A DNA stretch of 64,000 nucleotides from Cellulomonas sp. URHE0023 (GCF_000688475.1 NZ_JIAN01000009.1:186001-250000), one strand, 5' to 3'. Shown: positions 46,139-55,293, numbered from the stretch's first letter. Made by a program: numbers and translations. Notes: generated by a model not told the origin, from the letters alone.

Positions 46139-46750
46139 TCACCGCAGCGTTCCTCGCACGGCCGTCAAGGCGGTGTCGAGCACGGTCCGCAACGTCTCGA
46201 CCGTCAGCTGCTCGACCTTGCCCTGTGCGTCCGCCTTGCGCAGGTCGGCCCGGATCTCGTCGCGGAACCGCTGCAGCATGACCTCCGCGTCGGCCCACCG
46301 CACATGCGACGCCGTGCGCGTGTCCGTCGACGTCGAGCCGGTGTGCGGCACCGCCTCGGCCCGCGCGCGCTGGGCGGCCGCCGCAAGGTCGGCGCGCAGT
46401 CCGCGCATCGAGCCCCGCACGTCGTCCCGGACCTCCGCGGCGCGCTCGCGCACGGACTCGGCGATCCCCTCCTCGAGCGAGGCCAGGTCTCCACGACGAG
46501 CCTCGAGCTCCGCACGACCCGCGGCGGTGAGGGCGTACGTGCTCTTGCGCTCCTCGTCGACGCGCACGACAAGTCCCTCCTCCTCGAGCCGGGCGAGCCG
46601 TGGGTAGACCGTGCCGGGACTGGGTCGGTAGGTGCCACCGAACCGGTCTGACAGGTCGGTGATCAGCTCGTACCCGTGCTTGGGTCCGGACTCCAGCAGG
46701 GACAGCAGGTAGAGCCGCAGCTGCCCGTGGGCAAAGACCGGCGCCATCAT
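46139..46750 (-). CDS. PadR family transcriptional regulator
   Basis: A 203-residue repressor. The winged helix at about 5-90 has the family block LRLYLLSLLESGPKHGYELI and the wing GTVYPRLARLEEEGLV. The C-terminal half is helical and charged and probably dimerises. The ATG at 46750 overlaps the stop of the DUF4097 gene (ATGA), so the two form an operon. A palindrome in the promoter of that operon (47586-47623) is the likely autoregulatory site. Confidence 0.9.
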   Translation of the reverse strand: MMAPVFAHGQLRLYLLSLLESGPKHGYELITDLSDRFGGTYRPSPGTVYPRLARLEEEGLVVRVDEERKSTYALTAAGRAELEARRGDLASLEEGIAESVRERAAEVRDDVRGSMRGLRADLAAAAQRARAEAVPHTGSTSTDTRTASHVRWADAEVMLQRFRDEIRADLRKADAQGKVEQLTVETLRTVLDTALTAVRGTLR

Positions 46751-47571
46751 CAGGCCACCCCGTCGGCTGCGCCGGAGCCTCGCAGAACGGTCACGTGCCC
46801 GGACACGGTGCTCGCCGAGACGAAGCACGCGCCGTCCCCGCTGCGCAGATCGACCTTGCGTTGGCCGGGTGACGAGCCTTTGTACTCCTCACCGTCCACG
46901 ACGAGGCGCCCGGAGACGGACTTCGCCTTGACCTGCACACCCTTGCCGGAGGGCAGCCGGACCGTGACGTCGCCGGACACGGTCGACGCCGTGACGCTGG
47001 AGGTGCCGGAGTGGACGTCCAACGTCAGCGAGCCTGAGACGGAGTTGGCCTGGACGAGGCTCAGCTCCCCGGATGCAGCGAGCTCGCCCGACACAGAGTT
47101 GAGCCGCAGGTCGCCGCGGTGGTCCCGTACGACGATCTCTCCCGAGACCGTCTTGGCGCCGAGCCGGCCGCGCGTGCCGTCGGTGATCAGCGTGCCGGAG
47201 ACCGTGGACACCGAGGCGTCCTCGACGATCCCGGCGAGCAGCCCGTCGGCGCTCACGGTGCCGAGCCTGGCCCGCACCTCGCGCGGAACGGCGATGTGCA
47301 CGTCGGCACGGTCCTTGCCGCCGAAGTTGCGGAACTTCTCGAGGAAGCCCTCCCAGCCGCCGAGCGTGAACTGGTACCCGACGCGCAGCTCGCCGTCCGA
47401 GAGCGTGATCTCCAAGGGTCGCCCGTCGACCGCGTGCACCTCGATCCGTGCCCCTGGCCCGTCGTGCGCGACGACGTCGACGCGTCCCCCCACCAGCTGC
47501 ACCTGCAGGGCGCTGACCGCTTCGATCTCGATGATCTGCGGACCGGCGACGACCCACGACTCGGTTGCCAT
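46750..47571 (-). CDS. DUF4097 beta-strand repeat protein
   Basis: A 273-residue protein made almost wholly of repeated short beta strands, with recurring V-S-G units such as TVSGTL, KTVSGEI, SVSGEL and TVSGDV spaced about 15-20 residues apart, a right-handed beta-helix plan (DUF4097, adhesin-like). It has no signal peptide or membrane segment. The role is unknown; these genes often pair with PadR regulators in actinobacteria, as here. The ATG has GGAG 7 bases upstream. Confidence 0.88.
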   Translation of the reverse strand: MATESWVVAGPQIIEIEAVSALQVQLVGGRVDVVAHDGPGARIEVHAVDGRPLEITLSDGELRVGYQFTLGGWEGFLEKFRNFGGKDRADVHIAVPREVRARLGTVSADGLLAGIVEDASVSTVSGTLITDGTRGRLGAKTVSGEIVVRDHRGDLRLNSVSGELAASGELSLVQANSVSGSLTLDVHSGTSSVTASTVSGDVTVRLPSGKGVQVKAKSVSGRLVVDGEEYKGSSPGQRKVDLRSGDGACFVSASTVSGHVTVLRGSGAADGVA

Positions 47572-47585
47572 GACGTTTCTCCATT

Positions 47586-47623
47586 CGCGATATATCTCGT
47601 TCCTGCAAACACGTTATATCGCG
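47586..47623. promoter_or_regulatory. PadR-type operator palindrome
   Basis: Perfect 9-bp arms CGCGATATA (47586-47594) and TATATCGCG (47615-47623) lie 15-52 bases upstream of the DUF4097 start. PadR repressors bind AT-rich dyads of this type in their own promoters. One arm overlaps a TATAAC-like -10 on the minus strand. Confidence 0.7.
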
Positions 47624-47677
47624 TCTCCGGCGTTGGCAAGCCCGGCCTCCCCGGGGGGTCAGACCGGCGCGCGCACG

Positions 47678-47715
47678 AAGAAGCCCGGGACCTCCGTCGA
47701 GGTCCCGGGCTTCTT
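47678..47715. terminator. Terminator downstream of pilT
   Basis: A perfect 17-bp stem AAGAAGCCCGGGACCTC and its complement close a CGTC loop. It starts 11 bases past the pilT stop and ends leftward in a short T-rich side on the minus strand. Confidence 0.87.
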
Positions 47716-47726
47716 GGGCCGTGCGG

Positions 47727-48815
47727 TCAGGCGACCAGACCGGCCTGACGCAACTCCACGGTGAGGTCGTGCGGGCTCGTCGACGCCGACAGCGCTTCGT
47801 CGAACGTGATGACGTCGTCGCGGACCAGCTGGAACAGGTGCTGGTCGAACGTCTGCATCTTGTAGAAGTCACCATCGCGGATCAGGTCGATCAGCGGCGG
47901 CGCGTCAGCCGGCTCGAGGATCGCGTCGCGCGTACGGCCGGTGTTGACCATGACCTCGATCGCCGGCCGCCGACCGGCGCCGTCGGCCAGCCGGACCAGA
48001 CGCTGGGACACGATCCCCCGCAGCGCCTGGGCGAGCGCGATCCGGACCTGCTTCTGCTCGTGCGGCGGGAAGAAGTCGATGATGCGGTTGATCGTCTCTG
48101 CCGCGTCGATGGTGTGCAGCGTGGACAGGACCAGGTGACCGGTCTCGGCTGCGGACAGAGCGGCCCGGACGGTCTCCACATCTCGCATCTCACCGACGAG
48201 GATCACATCGGGGTCCTGCCGCATCGCGGCGCGCAGCGCCACGGTGAAGTCGGCCGTGTCCTGGCGGACCTCGCGCTGCGAGACGATCGCCTTCTTGTCG
48301 TGGTGCAGGATCTCGATCGGGTCCTCGATCGTGACGATGTTGACCTCTTTGTACGTGTTGATGAGATCGACCATCGACGCGAGCGTCGTCGTCTTGCCGG
48401 AGCCGGTCGGCCCGGTCACCAGCACGAGCCCACGCGGCTCGAGCGCCAGCTGCCCGACCACCTCGGGCAGTGCCAGGTCGCCCAGCGACTGCGCACCCAC
48501 CGCGACGCGACGGAACACCATGCCGTAGGTGCCGCGGGCCTGGTACGCGTTGACACGGAACCGGCCGACACCGGGGATCGAGTACGCGAAGTCCGCCTCG
48601 TGGTTGGTGCGGAAGTGGTCCACGAGGTCGTCCGGGATGACCTCCTCGAGCATGCGCTCGGTGTCCGCCGGCTTGAGGTCCGGCACCTGGAGCTTGCGCA
48701 GACGACCATCCACCCGGACGCGCGGAGCGGAGCCGACCTTGCAGTGCAGGTCGGAGCCGCCCGTGCTCGCGAGGGCGTGCAGGAACGGGATCACAGAAAG
48801 TGTCGGCTGGCTCAC
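47727..48815 (-). CDS. pilT: PilT-like pilus retraction ATPase
   Basis: A hexameric ATPase of 362 residues of the PilT type. The N-terminal PAS-like domain (LHALASTGGSDLHCKVGSAPRVR) leads to Walker A GPTGSGKTTT (near 130), the Asp box TIEDPIEI, Walker B DVILVGEMRD and the His box LSTLHT. The AIRNLIRE-like C-terminal block reads PPLIDLIRDGDFYKMQTFD. PilT normally retracts type IV pili. No other type IVa pilus gene is in the window. The GTG at 48815 (VSQPTLSV) is chosen; a GTG at 48854 in the same frame is also possible. Confidence 0.9.
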   Translation of the reverse strand: MSQPTLSVIPFLHALASTGGSDLHCKVGSAPRVRVDGRLRKLQVPDLKPADTERMLEEVIPDDLVDHFRTNHEADFAYSIPGVGRFRVNAYQARGTYGMVFRRVAVGAQSLGDLALPEVVGQLALEPRGLVLVTGPTGSGKTTTLASMVDLINTYKEVNIVTIEDPIEILHHDKKAIVSQREVRQDTADFTVALRAAMRQDPDVILVGEMRDVETVRAALSAAETGHLVLSTLHTIDAAETINRIIDFFPPHEQKQVRIALAQALRGIVSQRLVRLADGAGRRPAIEVMVNTGRTRDAILEPADAPPLIDLIRDGDFYKMQTFDQHLFQLVRDDVITFDEALSASTSPHDLTVELRQAGLVA

Positions 48816-48952
48816 CCTGTAGTCATCGACCAGCGAGGCCCGTGACTTGAGCACCCGCGGGATGTGGGACCATGGAACGAGTCCGGCGCCCGCATCAGGT
48901 TTTCAGATCACTGTGCCGACCACCCAGCATTTCTTCGACGAAGGAAGTTCCC

Positions 48953-49027
48953 ATGAGCAAGCGAGGCCGCAAGCGCCGTTCCCGCAAGGGCAGCGCCGCG
49001 AACCACGGCAACCGTCCCAACGCCTGA
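48953..49027 (+). CDS. Ribosomal protein bL37
   Basis: A 24-residue, very basic protein, MSKRGRKRRSRKG followed by SAANHGNRPNA. It matches the small actinobacterial large-subunit protein bL37 in length, the KRGRK start and the ANHG.RPN end. AAGGAAG lies 6 bases before the ATG and a strong terminator follows the stop by 12 bases, so it is its own transcription unit. It is too short for usual gene finders. Confidence 0.9.
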   Translation: MSKRGRKRRSRKGSAANHGNRPNA

Positions 49028-49036
49028 CGGTACGAG

Positions 49037-49067
49037 AAAGGCCCGGTGCATACGCACCGGGCCTTCT
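49037..49067 (+). terminator. Terminator of the bL37 gene
   Basis: Stem GGCCCGGTGC / GCACCGGGCC with an ATAC loop (49040-49063), extended by AA and TT on its sides and followed by TTCTTC. It is a typical intrinsic terminator and ends 20 bases before the rsrA stop. Confidence 0.88.
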
Positions 49068-49086
49068 TCATGCCGTCACGACGCGC

Positions 49087-49389
49087 TCACTCGAGCGTCG
49101 TGGTCACCCGCATGACGGTCAGCTGCTCGTGGATCCGCACCCGCAAGGTGTCCGGTGCGGTCTCCTTGCAGCCGCGGCGCACGAGGTTCTTCACGACGAC
49201 CTCGACGTCGTACTCCTCGAGGCAGCCCTGGCACTCGGCCAGGTGAGCGCGCACGACGTCCGAGTCAGGGGCGTCGAGCTCGGCGTCCAGGTACTCCCAG
49301 AGCCGCTCCAGCGCGTCGTTGCAGTTGTTCCCGCACGGGCCGTCCACCACGTGAGGCGGCGTCGGTGCCGTCCCGTCCCACTCGTCCAT
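49087..49389 (-). CDS. rsrA: Zinc-binding anti-sigma factor of the RsrA/RshA type
   Basis: A 100-residue protein that holds SigR inactive under reducing conditions and lets go when its cysteines form disulfides. The zinc motif HLAECQGC (H-x3-C-x2-C) is present, with further cysteines in GPCGNNC and GCKE. The ATG at 49389 has GGAGG at 7 bases and shares one base with the sigR stop (TGATG). The pair forms the thiol-oxidative stress switch of mycothiol-making bacteria. Confidence 0.93.
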   Translation of the reverse strand: MDEWDGTAPTPPHVVDGPCGNNCNDALERLWEYLDAELDAPDSDVVRAHLAECQGCLEEYDVEVVVKNLVRRGCKETAPDTLRVRIHEQLTVMRVTTTLE

Positions 49390-50012
49390 CACAAGACCTC
49401 CGGCGTGGTGGGGGTCGCGGCCACGAGACCGCGCCCACGCGCATAGTCCGACAGCAGCTCACGGAGCTGGGCTCGCCCGCGGTGCAGCCGGGACATCACT
49501 GTCCCGATCGGCGTTCCCATGATCTCCGCGATCTCCTTGTATGCAAAGCCCTCGACGTCAGCCAGGTACACGGCGATGCGGAACTCCTCGGGGATGCGCT
49601 GCAACGCGTCCTTCACGTCGGAGTCCGGCAGGTGGTCCAGCGCCTCGGCCTCGGCGGAGCGGAGGCCCGCCGACGTGTGCGACTCCGCGCGCGCCAGCTG
49701 CCAGTCCTCGATCTCCTCCGAACGCGACTGCTGCGGCTCGCGCTGCTTCTTGCGGTAGGAGTTGATGTACGTGTTGGTCAGGATCCGGTACAGCCACGCC
49801 TTGAGGTTGGTCCCCGGCCGGTACTGGTGGAACGCGGCGAACGCCTTCGCGAACGTCTCCTGGACCAGGTCCTCGGCGTCCGCAGGGTTGCGCGTCATGC
49901 GCAGGGCAGCACCGTAGAGCTGGTCCAGGTAGACCAGCGCCTCAGCTTCGAACCGCTCGGTGCGTGCCGCGTCGTCCTCGGCCTCGGGCGCGCGGTGGGT
50001 GTCCTCGCTCAT
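49389..50012 (-). CDS. sigR: ECF sigma factor SigR/SigH (oxidative stress)
   Basis: A 207-residue ECF sigma factor. Region 2 includes [27 protein letters not shown] and region 4 [35 protein letters not shown], the SigR/SigH pattern. The ATG at 50012 gives the usual length. The same frame stays open to 50228, and an ATG at 50159 lies a few bases from the predicted start point of a SigR-type promoter; a 256-residue isoform like Streptomyces SigR' may be made. The following gene encodes its anti-sigma factor. The bfrB-aroA-rsgA side resembles the sigH-aroA-rsgA region of mycobacteria. Confidence 0.94.
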   Translation of the reverse strand: MSEDTHRAPEAEDDAARTERFEAEALVYLDQLYGAALRMTRNPADAEDLVQETFAKAFAAFHQYRPGTNLKAWLYRILTNTYINSYRKKQREPQQSRSEEIEDWQLARAESHTSAGLRSAEAEALDHLPDSDVKDALQRIPEEFRIAVYLADVEGFAYKEIAEIMGTPIGTVMSRLHRGRAQLRELLSDYARGRGLVAATPTTPEVL

Positions 50013-50168
50013 CGCGGACGAGCCTAGACCCGCAGACGCCGGGCCACCGGCCGGGGTGGGCCACGCCACAGCGGCGAGCTTGGTGTCTTCGGGCACTGCG
50101 AGGTCCCAACCGGTCGGGGTAGGCGTCGAGGGGCGCGTCTCGAGCGCGGCACAGGTCATGGCAGGCAC

Positions 50169-50194
50169 AACGGCGCATGCCCGCGCGCCATTCC
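50169..50194 (-). promoter_or_regulatory. SigR-type promoter of the sigR-rsrA operon
   Basis: On the minus strand GGGGAAT (the GGAAT at 50194-50190) is followed after exactly 18 bases by GTTGT (50171-50169), matching the SigR/SigH consensus GGAAT-N18-GTT. It lies about 150 bases before the sigR ATG, so sigR should activate its own transcription. Confidence 0.8.
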
Positions 50195-50257
50195 CCACCC
50201 CGCCCCACCTGCGCAACCGCGTCGCCAACGTGCCCAGCGCGCACTAGCGTGGCGGGC

Positions 50258-50803
50258 ATGACGACCATCTCGGAGGACTCCACCTACCTGCGGCTCCTGC
50301 GCGAGCAGATCGGCCACGAGTTCGACGCCCACCAGCAGTACGTCGCGATCGCCGTCTGGTTCGACGGCCAGGACCTGCCTCAGCTGGCGCGGCACTACTA
50401 CCGCCAGGCCCTCGAGGAGCGCAACCACGCGCTGATGATCGTGCGCTACCTCCTCGACCGGGACCTGGACGTCGAGATCCCCGCCGGCAGCGCGGTGCGC
50501 AACCAGTTCGCCGACGTGGTGGAGCCGATCGCCCTGGCCCTGGTGCAGGAGCAGCAGGTGACCGAGCAGATCGAAGCGATCTTCCGGGCGGCGCGGGCCG
50601 AGAACGACGCGCTGGGCGAGCAGTTCCTCCTCTGGTTCCTCAAGGAGCAGGTCGAGGAGGTCGCCTCCGCGACGACGCTGCTGACGGTCGCCACCCGAGC
50701 CGGTGACAACCTGTTCGACCTCGAGAACTACGTCGCCCGCGAGCAGATCGGTGACGGCGGCGTGTCCGCCGACGCACCGACCGCCGCGGGCGGGGCCCTC
50801 TAA
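50258..50803 (+). CDS. bfrB: Ferritin of the BfrB type
   Basis: An iron-storage ferritin of 181 residues, the same length as mycobacterial BfrB. Iron-site residues are visible in GHEFDAHQQYVAIAVWFD (Glu), EERNHALMIVRYLLDRD (E-x2-H) and EQQVTEQ, and the C-terminal helix has LENYVAREQIG. It oxidises and stores iron in a 24-subunit shell. It is divergent from sigR, and the shared 245-base region may join iron storage to redox stress. It ends 11 bases before the DoxX gene. Confidence 0.92.
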   Translation: MTTISEDSTYLRLLREQIGHEFDAHQQYVAIAVWFDGQDLPQLARHYYRQALEERNHALMIVRYLLDRDLDVEIPAGSAVRNQFADVVEPIALALVQEQQVTEQIEAIFRAARAENDALGEQFLLWFLKEQVEEVASATTLLTVATRAGDNLFDLENYVAREQIGDGGVSADAPTAAGGAL

Positions 50804-50814
50804 GGAGACCTCCC

Positions 50815-51315
50815 GTGCTGCTGCGTCGCGTCGCCCGTCCCCTGTTCGCCTCGTGGTTCGTCTCCGAGGGTCTCGACGTCGTGCGGCATCCGGCCGCGCA
50901 CGCCGCGGAGGCCCGTGGTGCGCTGACGACACTGCTCGATCGCCTTCCCGCGCAGGTCAGTCGAGGACCGGCCGGCGAGGTGGTCGGCTACGAGCTCTCG
51001 GACCGTCAGCTCACCACCGTCGTGCAGGTGCACGGTGCAGCGCTCGCGGCGGCCGGCGTGCTGCTCTCCGCCAACAAGGCCCCGAGGATCGCCGCCTTCG
51101 CGCTGGCCGTCCTGACGGCGCCCCTGATCCTGGTGAACCTCCCGCGCAAGCGGGGCACCGAGAGCAAGCTGGAGCGCAGGGCCCGCCGCGAGCGGCTGGT
51201 CCGATCGCTGGCGTTCACCGCGGGCGCCGTCCTCGCGGCGGCCGACTACGAGGGCCGGCCAGGCATCAGCTGGCGGGTGCACCGTGCGCGCCAGGAGCGG
51301 TCAGAGGCCCACTAA
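50815..51315 (+). CDS. DoxX family membrane protein
   Basis: A 166-residue membrane protein with about four hydrophobic segments and the family start [20 protein letters not shown]. The segment [16 protein letters not shown] is the second conserved block. DoxX proteins in actinobacteria have been linked to redox stress at the membrane. The GTG start has TAAGGAG at 7 bases, right after bfrB, so they are probably co-transcribed. The C-terminal tail is basic. Confidence 0.83.
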   Translation: MLLRRVARPLFASWFVSEGLDVVRHPAAHAAEARGALTTLLDRLPAQVSRGPAGEVVGYELSDRQLTTVVQVHGAALAAAGVLLSANKAPRIAAFALAVLTAPLILVNLPRKRGTESKLERRARRERLVRSLAFTAGAVLAAADYEGRPGISWRVHRARQERSEAH

Positions 51316-51325
51316 CCTGGACGAC

Positions 51326-52627
51326 ATGACAACCGCACCCTCCGCCGACCTGTGGTCGGCGCCGGTCATCACGGGGCCGCTCGACGCGCTCGTCGAGGTT
51401 CCCGGTTCGAAGTCGCTGACCAACCGCTACCTCGTTCTGGCCGCGCTGGCCGACGCGCCGGGGCGGTTGCGTGGCGCACTCAGGTCGCGGGACACGCGGC
51501 TGATGGCCGCTGCGCTGGGCGCGCTGGGCACGGTCGTCGAGGAGAACGGCAGCGACTGGTCGGTGAGCCCTGGCGCGCTGACCGGTGGCGCGACGATCCA
51601 CTGCGGCCTCGCCGGCACCGTCATGCGCTTCCTGCCCGCCGTCGCAGCGCTCGCGGACGGTCCGGTGCGGTTCGACGGCGACACGTCGGCGCTGGCCCGG
51701 CCGATGGGTCCGGTGCTGACAGCCCTGCGCACCCTGGGTGTCCGGGTCGACGAGCACGGCGAGCCAGGCCACCTGCCCTTCACGGTGCACGGACGCGGCG
51801 GGGTCGCGGGTGGCCAGGTGGACATCGACGCGTCCGAGTCCAGCCAGTTCGTCTCCGGGCTCCTGCTCGCGGCCGCCCGGTTCGAACGAGGCCTGACGCT
51901 GCGGCACACGGGCCGGACGCTGCCGAGCCTCCCGCACATCGAGATGACCGTCGCCCTGCTGCGCGAGGCCGGCGTCGAGGTCGACGACTCGCGGCCCGCC
52001 ATCTGGCAGGTCGCGCCGGGCCCCATCGGGGGTCGGGACGTGCGGGTCGAGCCGGACCTGTCCAACGCGGCGCCGTTCCTGTGCGCAGCGATGGTGGCCG
52101 GTGGGTCGGTCAGCGTGCCGGGCTGGCCCTCCCAGACGACACAGCCGGGCGGCCTGCTGCCGGGCATCCTCGAGCGGATGGGCGCGACGACGAGCCTCGA
52201 CGCGGACGTGCTCACCGTGACCGGGACCGGCGCGATCCACGGGGTCGACCTGGACCTGCACGCCGCGGGCGAGATCGCACCCACGATCGCCGCGCTGGCC
52301 ACGCTGGCCGACTCCCCCACCCGCCTGCGCGGCATCGCGCACCTGCGCGGGCACGAGACCGACCGCCTGGCGGCCCTCGCCGCCGAGATCACGCGCGTCG
52401 GCGGGCAGGCCGAGCAGACGTCGGACGGCCTCGTGATCACTCCCCGGCCCCTGACCGGTGCCGTCTGGCGCACGTACGAGGACCACCGGATGGCGACCGC
52501 GGGCGCGCTGGTCGGCCTGCGGGTACCGGGCATCGAGGTCGAGGACGTCGCGACGACCGCGAAGACGCTGCCCGACTTCGTGGGTCTCTGGTCGGACATG
52601 CTGCTGGGGACCCGGACGCCCGCCTGA
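51326..52627 (+). CDS. aroA: 3-phosphoshikimate 1-carboxyvinyltransferase (EPSP synthase)
   Basis: A 433-residue enzyme of the shikimate pathway that joins phosphoenolpyruvate to shikimate 3-phosphate. Marks are [19 protein letters not shown] (substrate Lys), [12 protein letters not shown] in the LxNAGTAxRF position, [16 protein letters not shown], and [12 protein letters not shown] with [12 protein letters not shown] near the end. The ATG at 51326 begins [10 protein letters not shown]. Its stop shares a base with the rsgA start (TGATG). Confidence 0.96.
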   Translation: MTTAPSADLWSAPVITGPLDALVEVPGSKSLTNRYLVLAALADAPGRLRGALRSRDTRLMAAALGALGTVVEENGSDWSVSPGALTGGATIHCGLAGTVMRFLPAVAALADGPVRFDGDTSALARPMGPVLTALRTLGVRVDEHGEPGHLPFTVHGRGGVAGGQVDIDASESSQFVSGLLLAAARFERGLTLRHTGRTLPSLPHIEMTVALLREAGVEVDDSRPAIWQVAPGPIGGRDVRVEPDLSNAAPFLCAAMVAGGSVSVPGWPSQTTQPGGLLPGILERMGATTSLDADVLTVTGTGAIHGVDLDLHAAGEIAPTIAALATLADSPTRLRGIAHLRGHETDRLAALAAEITRVGGQAEQTSDGLVITPRPLTGAVWRTYEDHRMATAGALVGLRVPGIEVEDVATTAKTLPDFVGLWSDMLLGTRTPA

Positions 52628-53703
52628 TGCCTCAACCGGGGGCACGTCGCTACGACGAGCGGGACGTCCGCATCCGTCCCGGTCGAGGTTCGCGCCCACG
52701 CACCAAGCAGCGCCCCGAGCACGCGGACGCCGAGATCGCCCTGGTCACTGCGGTGGACCGCGGCCGGTACGCCATCCTCGTCGACCCGGACGGGCCCGAC
52801 GAACGCGTCGCGATCGCGATGAAGGCCCGGGAGCTGGGCCGCGAGCGCGTCGTGCCGGGAGACCGCGTCGACATCGTCGGCGACACCTCGGGTGACGAGG
52901 GGTCGCTGTCCCGGATCGTCCGGATCGGTGAGCGTCGGACGGTCCTGCGCCGCACCGCGGACGACACCGACCCGGTCGAGCGGATCATCGTCGCCAACGC
53001 CGACCAGCTCGTGATCGTGACCGCCCTCGCCGACCCCGAGCCGCGCACCCGCATGATCGACCGCTGCGTCGCGGCCGCCTACGACGCGCGCATGGATGCC
53101 CTGCTCGCCCTGACCAAGGCCGACCTGGCCGATCCCGCGACGCTCGTCGACATGTACGCGCCGATCGGCGTGCAGGTGGTGGTGAGCAGTCGTGGCGACG
53201 GGCGCGTGATCGACGGGCTGGACGCGGTCCGCGAGGCCCTCGACGGCCGCACGTCGGTGCTCGTCGGCCATTCGGGCGTGGGCAAGTCCACGCTCGTGAA
53301 CGCCCTGGTTCCCGGCACGGGACGTGCGGTCGGCGTCGTGAACGACGTGACCGGCCGGGGTCGGCACACGTCGAGCAGCGCCGTCGCGCTGCGGGTACCC
53401 GGCACCCGTGAGCCGACGTGGGTGATCGACACCCCGGGCGTCCGGTCGTTCGGGCTCGCGCACGTGGACCCGCAGCACCTGCTGGGCGCGTTCGGGGACC
53501 TGGCTGCCGTGTCCGAGGAGTGCCCACGCGGCTGCACCCACGCCGACGACGCCCCCGACTGCGCGCTCGACGACTGGGTGCAGGACTCGACCGACGAGGT
53601 CACGACGTCTGCCCGGGCCGCACGCGTCGAGTCGTTCCGCCGCTTGCTGGCGAGCCGCCTGGGCACCGGCGAACCCGAGCAGCGGGAGTCCGCGCGCCCC
53701 TGA
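52627..53703 (+). CDS. rsgA: Small-ribosomal-subunit biogenesis GTPase RsgA
   Basis: A circularly permuted GTPase of 358 residues that helps the 30S subunit mature. An N-terminal OB-fold (to about 110) is followed by the G4 motif LTKADLA, then G1 GHSGVGKSTLVN, and G3 DTPGVRSFG. The zinc site ECPRGCTHADDAPDCAL closes the domain. The longer frame upstream is antisense to aroA. It is coupled to aroA and lies 35 bases before hisN. Confidence 0.96.
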   Translation: MPQPGARRYDERDVRIRPGRGSRPRTKQRPEHADAEIALVTAVDRGRYAILVDPDGPDERVAIAMKARELGRERVVPGDRVDIVGDTSGDEGSLSRIVRIGERRTVLRRTADDTDPVERIIVANADQLVIVTALADPEPRTRMIDRCVAAAYDARMDALLALTKADLADPATLVDMYAPIGVQVVVSSRGDGRVIDGLDAVREALDGRTSVLVGHSGVGKSTLVNALVPGTGRAVGVVNDVTGRGRHTSSSAVALRVPGTREPTWVIDTPGVRSFGLAHVDPQHLLGAFGDLAAVSEECPRGCTHADDAPDCALDDWVQDSTDEVTTSARAARVESFRRLLASRLGTGEPEQRESARP

Positions 53704-53738
53704 CGTGTGGGGTTGGTGCAGCCGATACCGTGTCGGGC

Positions 53739-54542
53739 ATGAGCATCCGCCCGGGGTACGACGATGACCTGCGCCTGGCCCACGTCATCGCCGACCAGGT
53801 GGACTCCATCACGATGGCCCGGTTCAAGGCCCTCGACCTCCGCGTGGAGACCAAGCCCGACCTCACGCCCGTCTCGGATGCCGACAAGACGGCCGAGGAG
53901 GTCATCCGCGGCCAACTGTCTCGCGCGCGCCCTCGCGATGCCGTGCACGGTGAGGAGATGGGTGACACCGGCCACGGGCCTCGGCGGTGGGTGGTCGACC
54001 CGATCGACGGGACCAAGAACTTCGTGCGCGGCGTGCCCGTGTGGGCAACCCTGATCGGGCTTCTCGACGGGGACCAGGTGGTGCTCGGCCTGGTCAGCGC
54101 ACCAGCCCTGGGCAAGCGCTGGTGGGCCGCACAGGGTTCCGGCGCCTGGACGGGGAAGTCGCTGGCCGCGGCGAGCCGCCTGAGGGTGTCCGCCGTGGAC
54201 CGCCTCTCGGACGCTTCGCTGTCCTACTCGAGCCTGTCGGGGTGGGAGGAGCGTGGCCTGCTGGACCCGTTCCTCGACCTCACGCGGCGGACCTGGCGGA
54301 CCCGCGCGTACGGCGACTTCTGGTCGCACGTGCTCGTCGCGGAGGGCGCCGTGGACCTGGCTGCGGAACCGGAGCTGGCACTGCACGACATGGCCGCGCT
54401 GGTTCCCATCGTGACGGAGGCCGGCGGTCTGTTCACGTCGATCCGTGGTGTTCCGGGCCCGTTCGGCGGCTCGGCCCTGGTGTCCAACGGCAGGCTCCAC
54501 CAGGCAGCGCTCGACGTCCTGGACCCACTGCCGCAGGCTTGA
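53739..54542 (+). CDS. hisN: Histidinol-phosphatase, inositol-monophosphatase type
   Basis: A 267-residue metal-dependent phosphatase of the actinobacterial HisN type, which makes histidinol. The metal sites are in HGEEMGD (Glu), VVDPIDGTKNFVRG (two Asp) and the later AYGDFWSHVLVAEGAVDLAAEPELALHD (Asp), the last block split as AYGDFWSH and ELALHDMAAL. The ATG at 53739 opens MSIRPGYDDDL. It follows rsgA on the same strand. Confidence 0.9.
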   Translation: MSIRPGYDDDLRLAHVIADQVDSITMARFKALDLRVETKPDLTPVSDADKTAEEVIRGQLSRARPRDAVHGEEMGDTGHGPRRWVVDPIDGTKNFVRGVPVWATLIGLLDGDQVVLGLVSAPALGKRWWAAQGSGAWTGKSLAAASRLRVSAVDRLSDASLSYSSLSGWEERGLLDPFLDLTRRTWRTRAYGDFWSHVLVAEGAVDLAAEPELALHDMAALVPIVTEAGGLFTSIRGVPGPFGGSALVSNGRLHQAALDVLDPLPQA

Positions 54543-54546
54543 GCGC

Positions 54547-55293
54547 ATGAGCACTGACGATGTGGGGGCACGGGCCGCCTCGTTCGACCGGGGAGCGGGC
54601 GCCTATGCGGCCGCACGGCCCGGCTACCCCGACGAGGCCGTCCGCTGGGCCGTCCCGCCGGACGCCCGCGACGTGCTCGACCTCGCCGCAGGTACCGGAA
54701 AGCTGACGCAGCCGCTGGTCGCGCTCGGGTTGCACGTGGTCGCCGTGGAGCCGTCGGACGAGATGCGGGCGCAGCTGAGCGCGCTGCTGCCCGACGTCGA
54801 GGCTTTCCCGGGGACCGCCGAGCACCTGGACCTGCCCGACGCGTGCGTCGACGCCGTGACCGTCGCGCAGGCCTGGCACTGGGTGGACCCACCTGCTGCC
54901 GCGACCGAGATCGCCCGCGTGCTTCGGCCCGGTGGGCAGGTGGCACCGATCTGGAACGTTCGCGACGACACCGTCGACTGGGTGGGTCGCTGGACGGAGA
55001 TCGTGCATCGCGGGGACTCGCTCACAGACACGCTCCGCTACGGCGAACCCGCGCTCGGCGACCTGTTCACGGAGCCCGAGCACGCGACGTTCCGCTGGAT
55101 GCGGCCGATGCACCCCGCCGACCTGCGCACGCTGGCCGCCAGTCGCAGCCACCTGCTCCTGCTTCCCGACGACGAGCGTGACGGGCTGCTCGACGCGATC
55201 GACGAGCTTGCCGCGACCCACCCCGACCTGCGAGGTCGCGACGTGGTGGAGATGCCGTACCGCACGGAGTGCTACCGGGCCCGTCTGCGGTAG
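54547..55293 (+). CDS. Class I SAM-dependent methyltransferase
   Basis: A 248-residue enzyme with motif I VLDLAAGTGKLTQPLVALG (about 40-58) and motif II acidic VAVEPSDEMRAQL. The block AQAWHWVDPPAAATEIARVLRPGG is typical of the family that includes Trm9-like and sterol/quinone-type methylases; the substrate is not known. The ATG is 4 bases past the hisN stop. Confidence 0.88.
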   Translation: MSTDDVGARAASFDRGAGAYAAARPGYPDEAVRWAVPPDARDVLDLAAGTGKLTQPLVALGLHVVAVEPSDEMRAQLSALLPDVEAFPGTAEHLDLPDACVDAVTVAQAWHWVDPPAAATEIARVLRPGGQVAPIWNVRDDTVDWVGRWTEIVHRGDSLTDTLRYGEPALGDLFTEPEHATFRWMRPMHPADLRTLAASRSHLLLLPDDERDGLLDAIDELAATHPDLRGRDVVEMPYRTECYRARLR

